A program made the position numbers and the translations under genes. A stretch of DNA of 64,000 bases from Hyphomonas sp. (GTDB lineage: Bacteria; Pseudomonadota; Alphaproteobacteria; Caulobacterales; Hyphomonadaceae), in NCBI GenBank assembly GCA_002700305.1, contig PACZ01000024.1, forward strand, positions 124,001 through 188,000. Direction: 5' to 3'. This document shows positions 18,068 to 28,164 of the stretch, in pieces (position 1 is the first letter of the stretch; each line of letters opens with the position of its first letter). Below the pieces are notes generated by a model. That model was not told the origin of the DNA. It saw nothing but the letters and a program-made list of their open reading frames with translations, and searched no databases.

Positions 18068-18148
18068 CCGGTTTGCCTCCAATTTGCTGGCGCAGAACTG
18101 ACAGCCCCTGCCCGGCTTGTCCATGTCCGCACGTGTGGTGAATTCGTC

Positions 18149-18940
18149 TCAGGCAGTAACAGGGCTGCGAAAGCGCGTTCCCGGCGCGGGGGGATCGTTT
18201 CGCCCGCCTGCAAAACACTGCGCCTTGGACATCCAGTCTTCCGCAATCGGTCCCGTCACACGCAAGGCGGTGTCTTTGACGTTGCGCGTCTGTGTGACGA
18301 CCTGGCAGAATTCTGTTGCGCGGCCTTCAATAAGGTTTTCTCCATCGTCATCGCCAAACGTCCATTCGTCACCGGAGGGCGCGATCAGTCTGATGAAAGG
18401 CATCGGTCCGGGCGGCTGTTCCTGGCGGACCTGATAGGTCCAGCCATACGTGTTGACGCCGAGAACGACGATATTCCGGATCCGGTCATGATCGACCCGT
18501 GCGGCTCCCAGCACGTCATAAATCTCCTGCCCGTGCGCCCAGGTTTCCATCAGGCGCGCGGTGATGGATGACCGGGCACTCATCGACGGCCCGGCCCATT
18601 TCAGACGGGCTTTCGGATCGGCTTTGGTGAACGCTGCGGCGGTCGCCTGAGCCTGATCCCACCAAGCTGAAAGCAAGTCGCGTCCCGCCGCGTCTCCTGC
18701 ATGCGCCTGTTCGCGGTTACGCATGCCGTGCTTGCCTACCGCGGCCAGCTCGGTTTCCAGGCGCGCTTCGTCCGCCAGCTGCAGCTCCGCCATCCAGTTC
18801 CAGTAGTGAAGGTGCCGGAGCACGTCGTCGATTTGCCAGCCTTTGAACTGGGTCACTTTGCCGAAGTCCGCGTCTGGCCGGTTGACCAGCAGACCATAAA
18901 GCGCACGGCTTTCTTCGAGGAAGTCGCCAGCTTGTTCCAT
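18149..18940 (-). CDS. TIGR03084-type metal-binding protein (DinB/MDMPI-like N-terminus)
   Basis: 263 residues. The N-terminal half has the four-helix DinB/maleylpyruvate-isomerase pattern with likely metal histidines (LRHLHYWNWMAE near 50-60 and METWAHGQEIYD near 145-155). The C-terminal half (NIVVLGVNTYGWTYQVRQ onward) is the wing seen in TIGR03084 proteins. These are often found beside acyl-CoA metabolism genes, as here. The reaction is unknown. GGGAGG precedes the ATG at 18940. Confidence 0.85.
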   Translation of the reverse strand: MEQAGDFLEESRALYGLLVNRPDADFGKVTQFKGWQIDDVLRHLHYWNWMAELQLADEARLETELAAVGKHGMRNREQAHAGDAAGRDLLSAWWDQAQATAAAFTKADPKARLKWAGPSMSARSSITARLMETWAHGQEIYDVLGAARVDHDRIRNIVVLGVNTYGWTYQVRQEQPPGPMPFIRLIAPSGDEWTFGDDDGENLIEGRATEFCQVVTQTRNVKDTALRVTGPIAEDWMSKAQCFAGGRNDPPAPGTRFRSPVTA

Positions 18941-18993
18941 TGTATTTCCTCCCGGCCCTTTCCTAGGCCGGGACAAAAGCAATGGCTACAGGG

Positions 18994-19608
18994 TCAGCGC
19001 GTGAAAACGATGGAGAAAGTGACCGGCACTTCCGGTGTAATGCCCGGAAGGTTTGCCAACTCCCGCAGCTTTTCGACGCCGCCGTCCAACCCGAAGTCTG
19101 CAGCGTTGACGATGATCGGTACGCTCGTTTCGACCTGAACCTTGTCCGCCCCGATCCGCGTCACCTGCAGGTCGGTGTCGATTTCCTGCGTCTCGCCATG
19201 CAGGTCCAGGGTGGCAGTCACCGGTACATTCACCGCGTCGCCAATCGCCAGGTCTGTGAAGACGGCCGGGTTCAGTTTGGTTGTGACCGTCGCTTCCGGA
19301 TAGGTTTTCGTTTCGAACAGGAATTCGCGCATGCGCTCGTTCCGGATATCGATATTGGTCTCTACAGAGGAGAGCGGAATTTCGATCTCGGCATCGCCAT
19401 TGGCCATCACCGTGCCCATCAGGCCGCTGAAAGTGTGGGCCTCGGCCAGAGTGCCGGCTTTCACCGAAACGAATGAAAACCGGGACGCGCCGGAATCGAC
19501 GGTCCAGTCGCCATCCAGCGTGGACATTGCAGCGGGCGCCGGCGGCGAACAGGCTGCAACGCCAAGTGCAGCGGCGGCGAAGAGAGGGCGCATCAAAACG
19601 GTTTTCAT
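18994..19608 (-). CDS. YceI-family lipoprotein
   Basis: 204 residues. The N-terminus MKTVLMRPLFAAAALGVAAC with a cysteine after VAA is a lipobox, so the protein is probably a lipoprotein. The rest is a YceI lipocalin-like barrel (LDGDWTVDSGASRFSFVSVKAG, MREFLFETKTYPEATVTT), a family that binds isoprenoid or other amphiphilic molecules. The ATG at 19608 has AGGAGT 6 bases upstream; upstream in-frame ATGs would place residues before the signal. The gene reads toward the TIGR03084-type gene. Confidence 0.93.
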   Translation of the reverse strand: MKTVLMRPLFAAAALGVAACSPPAPAAMSTLDGDWTVDSGASRFSFVSVKAGTLAEAHTFSGLMGTVMANGDAEIEIPLSSVETNIDIRNERMREFLFETKTYPEATVTTKLNPAVFTDLAIGDAVNVPVTATLDLHGETQEIDTDLQVTRIGADKVQVETSVPIIVNAADFGLDGGVEKLRELANLPGITPEVPVTFSIVFTR

Positions 19609-19737
19609 GGGGGACTCCTGTCGTGAACTCAGGTGTTCTCGAATGTGGTGTATCGAAACAGAAGTGCCAGAGCATTCCAACACAAGTCTGCCTTACGATG
19701 CCGCAAACCGGCGCAAAGCCCCTGTTTCAGGCTGACG

Positions 19738-20187
19738 CTATTCCTCGAGTGCCTTGATCATGTCGACGCGCGTTCCGTGGCGTCCGCCTTCGAATTCGGC
19801 GGTCAGGAACGCGTCCACGATATCCAGGGCGAGGCCTTCGCCAATCACCCGCGCGCCGAGCGAGAGCATGTTCGCGTCATTGTGCTGGCGGATCATTCTT
19901 GCCGAGAAGGTATCGCTGCAAACGCCGCAGCGGATGCCTTTCACCTTGTTGGCCGCCATCATGATGCCCTGCCCGGTGCCGCAGACGATGATGCCGAGCT
20001 GGCACTCGCCGGAGGCCACTTTCTGAGCCGCAGCTTCGCCATGGATCGGATAGTGGGTGCTTTCTGACGTCATCGGCCCGATGTCGATCACGTCCCAGCC
20101 CTGAGCCGCGACATGCGCGGCGATCGTCTTGCGAAGTTCGATGTCAGCGTGATCGCTGGACACAACGATACGTTTATTGGTGTTCAT
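19738..20187 (-). CDS. rpiB: Ribose 5-phosphate isomerase B
   Basis: 149 residues, the usual RpiB length. SSDHADIELRK is the phosphate and substrate region, CGTGQGIMMAANKVKGIRC contains the catalytic Cys and anion loop, and FSARMIRQHNDANMLSLGARVIG is the family signature. It interconverts ribose 5-phosphate and ribulose 5-phosphate. It begins 10 bases after guaA on the same strand, so the two are likely one transcript linking pentose phosphates and purine nucleotides. Confidence 0.96.
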   Translation of the reverse strand: MNTNKRIVVSSDHADIELRKTIAAHVAAQGWDVIDIGPMTSESTHYPIHGEAAAQKVASGECQLGIIVCGTGQGIMMAANKVKGIRCGVCSDTFSARMIRQHNDANMLSLGARVIGEGLALDIVDAFLTAEFEGGRHGTRVDMIKALEE

Positions 20188-20197
20188 CGCGCGTACC

Positions 20198-21760
20198 CTA
20201 TTCCCACTCGATAGTACCGGGCGGCTTGGATGTCACGTCGTAGACAACGCGGTTGACGCCTTTGACCTCATTGATGATGCGCGTGGCGACGCGGCCCAGG
20301 AAATCGTGCTCGAACGGATAATAGTCCGCCGTCATACCATCTGTCGACGTGACGGCCCGCAGCGCGAGGACGGCTTCATAGGTCCGCTCATCGCCCATGA
20401 CGCCGACCGTATTCACGGGCAGCAGAACGCTGAAGGCCTGCCAGATTTCATTGTAGAGCCCGGCCTTCCGGATCTCCTCGATATAGATCGCATCGGCCTT
20501 GCGGAGCGTGTCGGCCTTCTCGCGCGTAATCTCGCCTGGGATGCGGATGGCGAGGCCAGGTCCCGGGAATGGGTGGCGGTCGACGAAGGCGTCGGTCAGG
20601 CCGAGTTCCCGGCCAAGCGCACGAACTTCGTCCTTGAACAGCTCACGAAGCGGCTCGACCAGTTTCATGTTCATGCGCTCAGGCAAGCCGCCGACATTAT
20701 GATGGCTCTTGATCGTGACGCTCGGCCCGCCAAGGGCTGAGACACTTTCGATGACGTCCGGATACAGCGTGCCCTGCGCCAGGAAATCCGCACCGCCAAT
20801 CTTCTTGGCCTCGTCTTCGAACACGTCGATGAACAGGCCACCGATAATCTTCCGCTTGCGCTCCGGATCGGTGACGCCTTCGAGCTTGCCGAGGAAGAGC
20901 TCCGAAGCGTCTACATGGACGAGCGGAATATTGTAGTGTTCGCGGAACAGGTTCACGACCTGATCGCTTTCCCCTGCCCGCATCAGACCGTGGTCGACAT
21001 AGACGCACGTCAGCTGGTCACCGATCGCTTCATGGATCAGAACAGCCGCGACCGAGGAATCGACGCCGCCGGACAGACCGCAGATCACGCGCCCGTCTCC
21101 GACCTGCTCGCGTATCTTCTGGACAGCCTCGGCGCGGTAGGCCGCCATCGTCCAGTCGCCTTTCAGGCCCGCAACGCCGTGCGTGAAGTTGCGGAGCAGT
21201 TGCCGGCCATGGGTCGTGTGGACGACTTCCGGGTGGAACTGCGTACCATAGAAGCGGCGCTCGGGATCCGCGATGATGGCGTAAGGCGCGCCGGGGGATT
21301 TTGCGATGACACCGAAACCGGACGCCATCTCGGCGACGTGTTCGCCGTGGCTCATCCAGACCTGCTCATGATCGCCGGCGTGGAACAGACCTTCGAGGAT
21401 CGGATTGTCGACAACTTTCTCGATGAAAGCCCGGCCGAATTCGCGGCTGGTGCCGCTTTCGACTTTGCCGCCCAGCTGTTCCATCATGACCTGCTGGCCA
21501 TAGCAGATGCCGAGGACCGGAACGCCGAGGCTGAAAACGGCATCGTCCGCGCGGGGGCTGTCGTCCCAGGTGACGCTGGACGGACCGCCGGAGAGGATAA
21601 TCGCCTGCGGGTCATAGTCTGCCAGAAAGGCGGCATCGACCTTGTTGAAGGGGTGGATTTCGCAATAGACGCCGCTCTCGCGAAGACGCCGGGCGATCAG
21701 CTGAGTCACCTGGCTTCCAAAGTCGACGATAAGGGCGCGTTCGTGTCTCTGGTCAGTCAT
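20198..21760 (-). CDS. guaA: GMP synthase (glutamine-hydrolysing)
   Basis: 520 residues. The class I amidotransferase domain (about 10-200) has the nucleophile C86 in LGICYGQQ and the His/Glu of QFHPEVVHT. The ATP pyrophosphatase domain has the P-loop SGGVDSS (near 235), and the C-terminal dimerisation domain ends in the conserved PPGTIEWE. It converts XMP to GMP. Full length with no missing catalytic residue. guaB, the preceding step of the pathway, lies at 26546-28003 and is not adjacent. Confidence 0.98.
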   Translation of the reverse strand: MTDQRHERALIVDFGSQVTQLIARRLRESGVYCEIHPFNKVDAAFLADYDPQAIILSGGPSSVTWDDSPRADDAVFSLGVPVLGICYGQQVMMEQLGGKVESGTSREFGRAFIEKVVDNPILEGLFHAGDHEQVWMSHGEHVAEMASGFGVIAKSPGAPYAIIADPERRFYGTQFHPEVVHTTHGRQLLRNFTHGVAGLKGDWTMAAYRAEAVQKIREQVGDGRVICGLSGGVDSSVAAVLIHEAIGDQLTCVYVDHGLMRAGESDQVVNLFREHYNIPLVHVDASELFLGKLEGVTDPERKRKIIGGLFIDVFEDEAKKIGGADFLAQGTLYPDVIESVSALGGPSVTIKSHHNVGGLPERMNMKLVEPLRELFKDEVRALGRELGLTDAFVDRHPFPGPGLAIRIPGEITREKADTLRKADAIYIEEIRKAGLYNEIWQAFSVLLPVNTVGVMGDERTYEAVLALRAVTSTDGMTADYYPFEHDFLGRVATRIINEVKGVNRVVYDVTSKPPGTIEWE

Positions 21761-21860
21761 GGCGCCGCTTAGCCGAGGATGAGGGATTCGTCCATATCAA
21801 GATGCGGCTGCGGCGCTGCCAGCGCTTGACCCTGCTTCCGGACCGGCATTTCCTGCCCTT

Positions 21861-22925
21861 ATGACAACCACGCTTCCCCTTGAAAGCCGCAAACAAGCGG
21901 CATTCGAACATGCGCGCGCCGGCCGGTTTGACGCCGCCGCGGCCCTTCTGCTGTCGGTTCTGAGCGAAACGCCGAAAGACATCGGGACCTTGCTGCTTCT
22001 GGGCGATGTGCAGCACGCTGCCGGACGCACACAAGACGCAAGCCGGGCCTATTCCAGCGCGCTTCAGGCCATCCAGCTTTCCGGCGGCCAGGTCGCAGCG
22101 GGTTTCCAGCAAGGCGTTCAGCGGGCTCAGGCCAGGCTCGGCGAATATGCCCAGGGCTATGAGGCCTTCATCGAAGGCGAACTCCCGAAAGCGCAGCGGA
22201 CAAGCCGGTTTGACCAGTCGGTGGACATCCTGCTGGGCAAGTCCGGTATCTATCTTCAGCAGCCGACCAAATACTATTTCCCCGGCCTGCCGCAGATACA
22301 GTTCTATGACACGTCGGACTTCGACTGGGTGCCGGGCCTTGAGGCAAAGACGCCGGAGATCAAGAACGAACTCATGGGCGTTCTGTCTGATCATCAGGCC
22401 TTCCGGCCCTATCTGGAGCGGGCAAACAGCCAGCCGAATGTGAAGAGCCACAAACTTGTCGGCAATGACGACTGGAGCGCCTTTTACCTCTGGAAAGACG
22501 GCGAACGGGTTGAGGAAAACTGCGCGCGCTGTCCGGTTACCGCGGCGGCCTTCGACAAGATTCCGCTGGACCGCCTGCCCGGTCAGGCACCGTCGGTGCT
22601 GTTCTCCCTTCTGAAGCCCGGCGCGCACATTCCGCCGCATCACGGACTGATCAATACGCGGCTCATTTGCCATTTGCCAGTTCTTGTTCCCGGCCCGGCT
22701 TGGCTGCGGGTCGGCAGCGAGACCCGGCAGTGGAAGGAAGGCAAAGTCTGCATCTTCGACGACAGTGTCGAACATGAAGCGAAGAATGACGCGAGCGAGA
22801 CCCGCGTCGTTCTCCTGTTCGACATCTGGCGCCCGGAACTGACCCTCGAAGAACGCGAGGAAGTCACCAAATTCCTTGGTGCCATCTCCACTTATTCCGG
22901 CGAGAAAATCGTCAGCGGAAACTAG
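21861..22925 (+). CDS. TPR plus aspartyl/asparaginyl beta-hydroxylase domain protein
   Basis: 354 residues. A short TPR-like helical region fills about 10-75 and the aspartyl/asparaginyl beta-hydroxylase fold about 160-335. The iron-binding motif is visible as IPPHHGLINTRLICHLP and DDSVEHEAKN, with R in TRVVLLFDIWRPEL for 2-oxoglutarate. Family members hydroxylate proteins or modify lipid A (LpxO); the target here is unknown. No signal peptide. The stop codon overlaps that of the convergent methyltransferase through the palindrome CTAG (22922-22925). Confidence 0.88.
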   Translation: MTTTLPLESRKQAAFEHARAGRFDAAAALLLSVLSETPKDIGTLLLLGDVQHAAGRTQDASRAYSSALQAIQLSGGQVAAGFQQGVQRAQARLGEYAQGYEAFIEGELPKAQRTSRFDQSVDILLGKSGIYLQQPTKYYFPGLPQIQFYDTSDFDWVPGLEAKTPEIKNELMGVLSDHQAFRPYLERANSQPNVKSHKLVGNDDWSAFYLWKDGERVEENCARCPVTAAAFDKIPLDRLPGQAPSVLFSLLKPGAHIPPHHGLINTRLICHLPVLVPGPAWLRVGSETRQWKEGKVCIFDDSVEHEAKNDASETRVVLLFDIWRPELTLEEREEVTKFLGAISTYSGEKIVSGN

Positions 22926-24226
22926 GCTTTCCTGAGCACCGCGAAGAAGAACCCGTCCGTTTCTGCCCGGCGCGGCGTGAGCCGAACACTTCCGGACGGC
23001 CCGCGATAGTTGCGCACCATGGCTGCGCCTTCATCGGTCAGCAGGCCGGACGCGATGGCGGCCTCGGCGGCATCTTCCTCGGTGAACTCCGGATGGCCGG
23101 ACAGGAATTCCGAGACGCGGTCTTCATCCTCCTCCATCAGGAAGCTGCAGGTCGCATAGACCAGACGCCCGCCCGGCTTCACGAAGGTCGAGGCCTTGGC
23201 GAGAATGTCGGTCTGCTCCTGCTGGCGCTTGGCGAGCTGGCCCGGCTTCAGGCGCCACTTCGCATCCGGACGGCGGCGCCAGGTGCCTGTGCCGGTACAA
23301 GGCGCGTCGACGAAGACGAGATCCATCTGGCCGGTCAGGTCTTCCAGTTGCGTCGGTTCCGACGGATGGACGAGTTGCACATTGTGGGCGCCCGAGCGCT
23401 TCAGGCGCGGGATCAGCGCCGAGAGGCGCCGGCCGTCGATGTCATAGGCAAAGATCTGCCCCTTCCCCTGCATCTGGGAGGCCAGCGCGAGCGTCTTGCC
23501 GCCGCCGCCGGCGCAATAGTCCAGTACCTGCTCACCGGGCTGAGCATTGCCCGCCGCCGCTGCGATCTGGGAGCCGGCATCCTGAACCTCGACCCAGCCT
23601 TTCGAATAGGCCGGAATGCTTTCCAGGCTGGCCTCGCGCTGCGACGGGTCGCGGGCGGGAATGTGATAGGCATTGTGGAGCAGCCGCGACGGCTCGGCTT
23701 TCGCGCTTTTCAGCGGCGCGGCGGCCTTTTCGGCATCCACTTTCAGCGTGTTGACGCGCAGGTCGACATCGGCGCGCACCGACATGGCCTGGGCTTCGAC
23801 GACAGCCTCTTCCGCGAACACGCGCGCCAGGTGCGGCGCCAGCCATTCGGGATAGTCGCCCTGCACGTGCGGCGGCGCGGTCGGGTCCGGCGCCATGACG
23901 AGGCGCTCGCGTTCCTGCAGGGTCAGTTTTGACGGGGCATGTTCCTCGTCCATCGCCGCGTCGATCTCGCGGATATTCCAGCCCCAGGCATGAGCCAGCG
24001 CGCCGAGGATCAGGCCCCGGGGGCTGTCGTCGCCCATGGCATGGGCAATGGAGTTCCGCTTGCGCAGCGCGTCCAGCACGAGGCCGGAAACCCAGGCGCG
24101 GTCCTTGGCACCGGCATAGCGGGCGCGTTTGCCCCAGTCGCGGGCTGCCGATTTGACCGGCTGGTGGCGGTTCAGGACGTCTGAAATGACGTCGATGGCT
24201 GCCGCGATACGTCCGCCGTTGCGCAT
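22922..24226 (-). CDS. RsmB/NOP2-type rRNA m5C methyltransferase
   Basis: 434 residues. An N-terminal NusB-like helical domain (about 1-130) precedes a SAM-dependent domain: VQDAGSQIAAAAGNAQPGEQVLDYCAGGGGKTLALA (SAM site), FVDAPCTGTGTWRRRPDAKW and VYATCSFLMEEDED, which supplies the two catalytic cysteines of RNA m5C methyltransferases. Probably acts on 16S rRNA C967 like RsmB, but the exact site is inference. AAAGGAG lies 9 bases before the ATG. Confidence 0.92.
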   Translation of the reverse strand: MRNGGRIAAAIDVISDVLNRHQPVKSAARDWGKRARYAGAKDRAWVSGLVLDALRKRNSIAHAMGDDSPRGLILGALAHAWGWNIREIDAAMDEEHAPSKLTLQERERLVMAPDPTAPPHVQGDYPEWLAPHLARVFAEEAVVEAQAMSVRADVDLRVNTLKVDAEKAAAPLKSAKAEPSRLLHNAYHIPARDPSQREASLESIPAYSKGWVEVQDAGSQIAAAAGNAQPGEQVLDYCAGGGGKTLALASQMQGKGQIFAYDIDGRRLSALIPRLKRSGAHNVQLVHPSEPTQLEDLTGQMDLVFVDAPCTGTGTWRRRPDAKWRLKPGQLAKRQQEQTDILAKASTFVKPGGRLVYATCSFLMEEDEDRVSEFLSGHPEFTEEDAAEAAIASGLLTDEGAAMVRNYRGPSGSVRLTPRRAETDGFFFAVLRKA

Positions 24227-24299
24227 GATTTTCGTGCTCCTTTTGGGGAGGGCTGTGTTAGCGTCTCAAAAAACATAATGAAACCAGAAAGGGCGGAAG

Positions 24300-24917
24300 A
24301 TGCTGGAGATAGACCTGCCGGAGGGGCTGAGACGGGCCAGTGCGGCGGACTGGCGGCAAGTCGGGGACATAACCGGCGAAGCTTTCGAGTCCGATCCGGT
24401 GAACCTCTGGATCTTTGGGCGCACGCACGCGCTGAGACCGACTTTCTCCCTTCTGGCGCAGTCGATCTACCTGAAACACGGTATCTGCCACCTGGCGGGC
24501 GATGGCGGCGCAACGATGTGGATCGAGTCGCAGAACCGGAAAGAGCTCGGGCTGATACCGACGCTGCGCCTTTTACCAATCCTGATGTTCAAGGGAACGC
24601 AGGGGTCCATCTTCCGGGCCCTCAATGCCGGCAAGGTGATGGACGAACACCACCCGAAAGACCCACATGTCTACCTCTTCACGATTGGCACACGCCAGGC
24701 CGCGCGCGGCAAGGGACTGGGCAAGCTGATGATGGCGCCGATGAAGGCCGCCGCCGACAAGGCCCGTATGCCCCTCTATCTCGAAAACTCGAACCCGATG
24801 AATACCGGCTTCTACCAGAGCCACGGATTTGAACGGATGAAACTGTTCGAGATCGGCCCTGGCAGCCCGCCGATGGAAGCGATGTGGCGCGAGCCGCGTG
24901 ATATCCAGCACGTGTAA
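24300..24917 (+). CDS. GNAT family N-acetyltransferase
   Basis: 205 residues. The acetyl-CoA loop appears as YLFTIGTRQAARGKGLGKLMMAPM (RxxGxG type), followed by LENSNPMNTGFYQSHGFE, typical of GNAT motif B. The substrate cannot be predicted. AGGGCGG lies right before the ATG. The gene stands alone, divergent from the rRNA methyltransferase and convergent with the unknown gene at 24970. In the 52-base gap after it there is a GC-rich inverted repeat (GGGCC/GGCCC) without a T run. Confidence 0.9.
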   Translation: MLEIDLPEGLRRASAADWRQVGDITGEAFESDPVNLWIFGRTHALRPTFSLLAQSIYLKHGICHLAGDGGATMWIESQNRKELGLIPTLRLLPILMFKGTQGSIFRALNAGKVMDEHHPKDPHVYLFTIGTRQAARGKGLGKLMMAPMKAAADKARMPLYLENSNPMNTGFYQSHGFERMKLFEIGPGSPPMEAMWREPRDIQHV

Positions 24918-24969
24918 CCGGCGCGGGCCCTGGCCCGTCCGGCAATTGGGTGTTGGATAAGGTGTGGGA

Positions 24970-25563
24970 TCAGCTGCTGTCGATCCACCGGCCGAAGGCA
25001 TCGGCGAGGAGCATCGGAAGGCCCGCTGCGACGGCGCCGAGTTCCGGCTTCAGCCGGTGCGTCGGAATTGGCAGGCAGAGCGGACGCGAGGCCCCTGCCC
25101 GGCGCTGGCGCGCCATCACGCGGGCGACACGCACGGCATATTTCTCAGGATTGCGCAGGATGCGGGCGAGCGCCTCGAAGCGGCGCATGAGGCCGGCGAC
25201 CGGCACAGGCCCGGATGCGCCCGGCCCGCCATCGGGAATGTCCGGACCATCCAGCGTATAGACCTGCGTCTGGCCGCTCAGCGCAATGCTGTAAGGGGTC
25301 TGGCCCTTGGTGAGTACAGGATCCTCCTCAGGCTCGGCAGACTTCGCAGCACGCGGTTTCGGTGGATCGAGTGTCAGGCCGAGGGCCATCAGCATGATCA
25401 GACGACGGAGGATGATCGCCAGCGTTTTCACGCGCGTCCGCCACCACCGCGCCGCGGACTGCGGGACGGTGTCTGACGACCGGGTCAGCCCGGCATCATA
25501 TGTGGACTCTGCCAGGCTGACGCGAACCTGCTGCAGGGCGAAGACGATGTAATCTGTGCTCAT
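24970..25563 (-). CDS. Hypothetical protein with one membrane segment
   Basis: 197 residues that I do not recognise. A hydrophobic segment lies around residues 47-66 (LAIILRRLIMLMALGL), followed by a Pro/Glu-rich linker, a stretch with IALSGQTQVYTLDGP, and a helical basic region (MRRFEALARILRNPEKYAVRVARVMARQRR). The end (PIPTHRLKPELGAVAAGLPMLLADAF) may form a further helix. Its GC content and codon use resemble the surrounding genes. It lies 47 bases downstream of the CobT-like gene on the same strand, so co-transcription is possible. Confidence 0.7.
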   Translation of the reverse strand: MSTDYIVFALQQVRVSLAESTYDAGLTRSSDTVPQSAARWWRTRVKTLAIILRRLIMLMALGLTLDPPKPRAAKSAEPEEDPVLTKGQTPYSIALSGQTQVYTLDGPDIPDGGPGASGPVPVAGLMRRFEALARILRNPEKYAVRVARVMARQRRAGASRPLCLPIPTHRLKPELGAVAAGLPMLLADAFGRWIDSS

Positions 25564-25610
25564 GCGCGGAGATTACCGCGCGGGCTTATCCGGTTGGATT
25601 GGGCGGGGGA

Positions 25611-26516
25611 TCAGGCTTCGTCTGTAACGCTATTGGCCGGAACGCTCAGAAGCTTACAAAGGAATTGTCGGAGTTCGCCAGTATCTATAGGCAGGTCACC
25701 GAACCAAACGCTCGACGCATAATATTCCCGGCAATCATATCCAACACCAATCCCGCCAATTTTCCACCCGGCGCGCAGGCTAATTTCATCAACGGTCTTG
25801 AGCAGGTGGCGGACCAGTATATCGCCCTCGTTTGTGTACAATGTCATGTCGTCAACGGGCGCGCCATCCGAAACCAGAATGATGCGGTTCTGTTGCTTGC
25901 CGTGAGACTGCAAACGAGATCTGGCCCATTCAAGCGCTTCGCCATCGATGTTTTCCTTCAGGAGCCGGCCGTCGAGAATGGGCTCCATACGATTCGCGAG
26001 TAATGTACGGTCGGAAAAATCCCGATACACTATGTGCAGGAGGTCGCAGAGACGGCCGCAATATGGCCAATTGCTCAGCGTCCGCCACTTCTCCGCCGAG
26101 CGGCCGCCTCGCCAAGAGCTGGTTGTGAAGCCAAGCACCTCATGATCGATCCCCCATGATAGAAAGGTGCTGTCTAGGAGTTCCACAATCTTGCGGGCAA
26201 TGATGGCGTTCTCACCAGCCATAGATCCGGAATGATCGACGAGGATCGTGACCGCCAGATCTGCCGCAGGAATTGACGGCTCACACAGGCCTAACGGTTC
26301 AGACGCGCCCCGAGATGCTTCTTCGTACGCCACTTTCTGCGCTTCGAAATCGGATTCCGAGAACCGCTCGTCCAGATCGTAACTTCCGGCCAGGTCGAGA
26401 TAACTGACGGTCTGATCAAACTCGGTCGTATAGATGGTATACGGCCGTTCCGGCGGAGGCTGACGTGCGGGAAATATTTTCCTGAAGAGCCCACAGAGCC
26501 ATCGGTGGACTGGCAT
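25611..26516 (-). CDS. CobT-like VWA-domain protein lacking the N-terminal half
   Basis: 301 residues. From about residue 25 it resembles the C-terminal part of the cobaltochelatase subunit CobT: a YTTEFDQTV segment, the MIDAS motif DHSGS (94-98), LGFTTSSWRGGRSAEKW, LLKENIDGEALEWA (185-198) and LVSDGAPVDD (214-223). Full CobT is about 600 residues; the acidic N-terminal half is missing, and no cobS or cobN lies nearby. The ATG at 26516 has GGGAG upstream. Base composition is lower in GC than guaB next door. It may be a stand-alone metal-dependent adaptor, or a captured domain of another system. Confidence 0.82.
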   Translation of the reverse strand: MPVHRWLCGLFRKIFPARQPPPERPYTIYTTEFDQTVSYLDLAGSYDLDERFSESDFEAQKVAYEEASRGASEPLGLCEPSIPAADLAVTILVDHSGSMAGENAIIARKIVELLDSTFLSWGIDHEVLGFTTSSWRGGRSAEKWRTLSNWPYCGRLCDLLHIVYRDFSDRTLLANRMEPILDGRLLKENIDGEALEWARSRLQSHGKQQNRIILVSDGAPVDDMTLYTNEGDILVRHLLKTVDEISLRAGWKIGGIGVGYDCREYYASSVWFGDLPIDTGELRQFLCKLLSVPANSVTDEA

Positions 26517-26545
26517 GGATAGCTCTCCCAAGCGCAGATGTCAGC

Positions 26546-28126
<1,581 letters not shown>

Positions 28127-28164
28127 TTAGTTACAAATGAAAATAATTGCTCTGGGAGGAGCGT

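Noticed and set aside
18986-19675. A second minus-strand frame of 229 codons over the YceI gene
   Set aside because: It is rich in Arg and His with no motif; the YceI frame has a lipobox and a clear family pattern.
23093-23932. A 279-codon plus-strand frame over the RsmB-type gene
   Set aside because: Antisense to a methyltransferase with intact catalytic cysteines; no motif of its own.
24970-26516. Unknown gene plus CobT-like gene considered as a two-gene defence system
   Set aside because: No nuclease, ATPase, toxin or reverse transcriptase domain is visible in either gene, and no mobile-element marks flank them.
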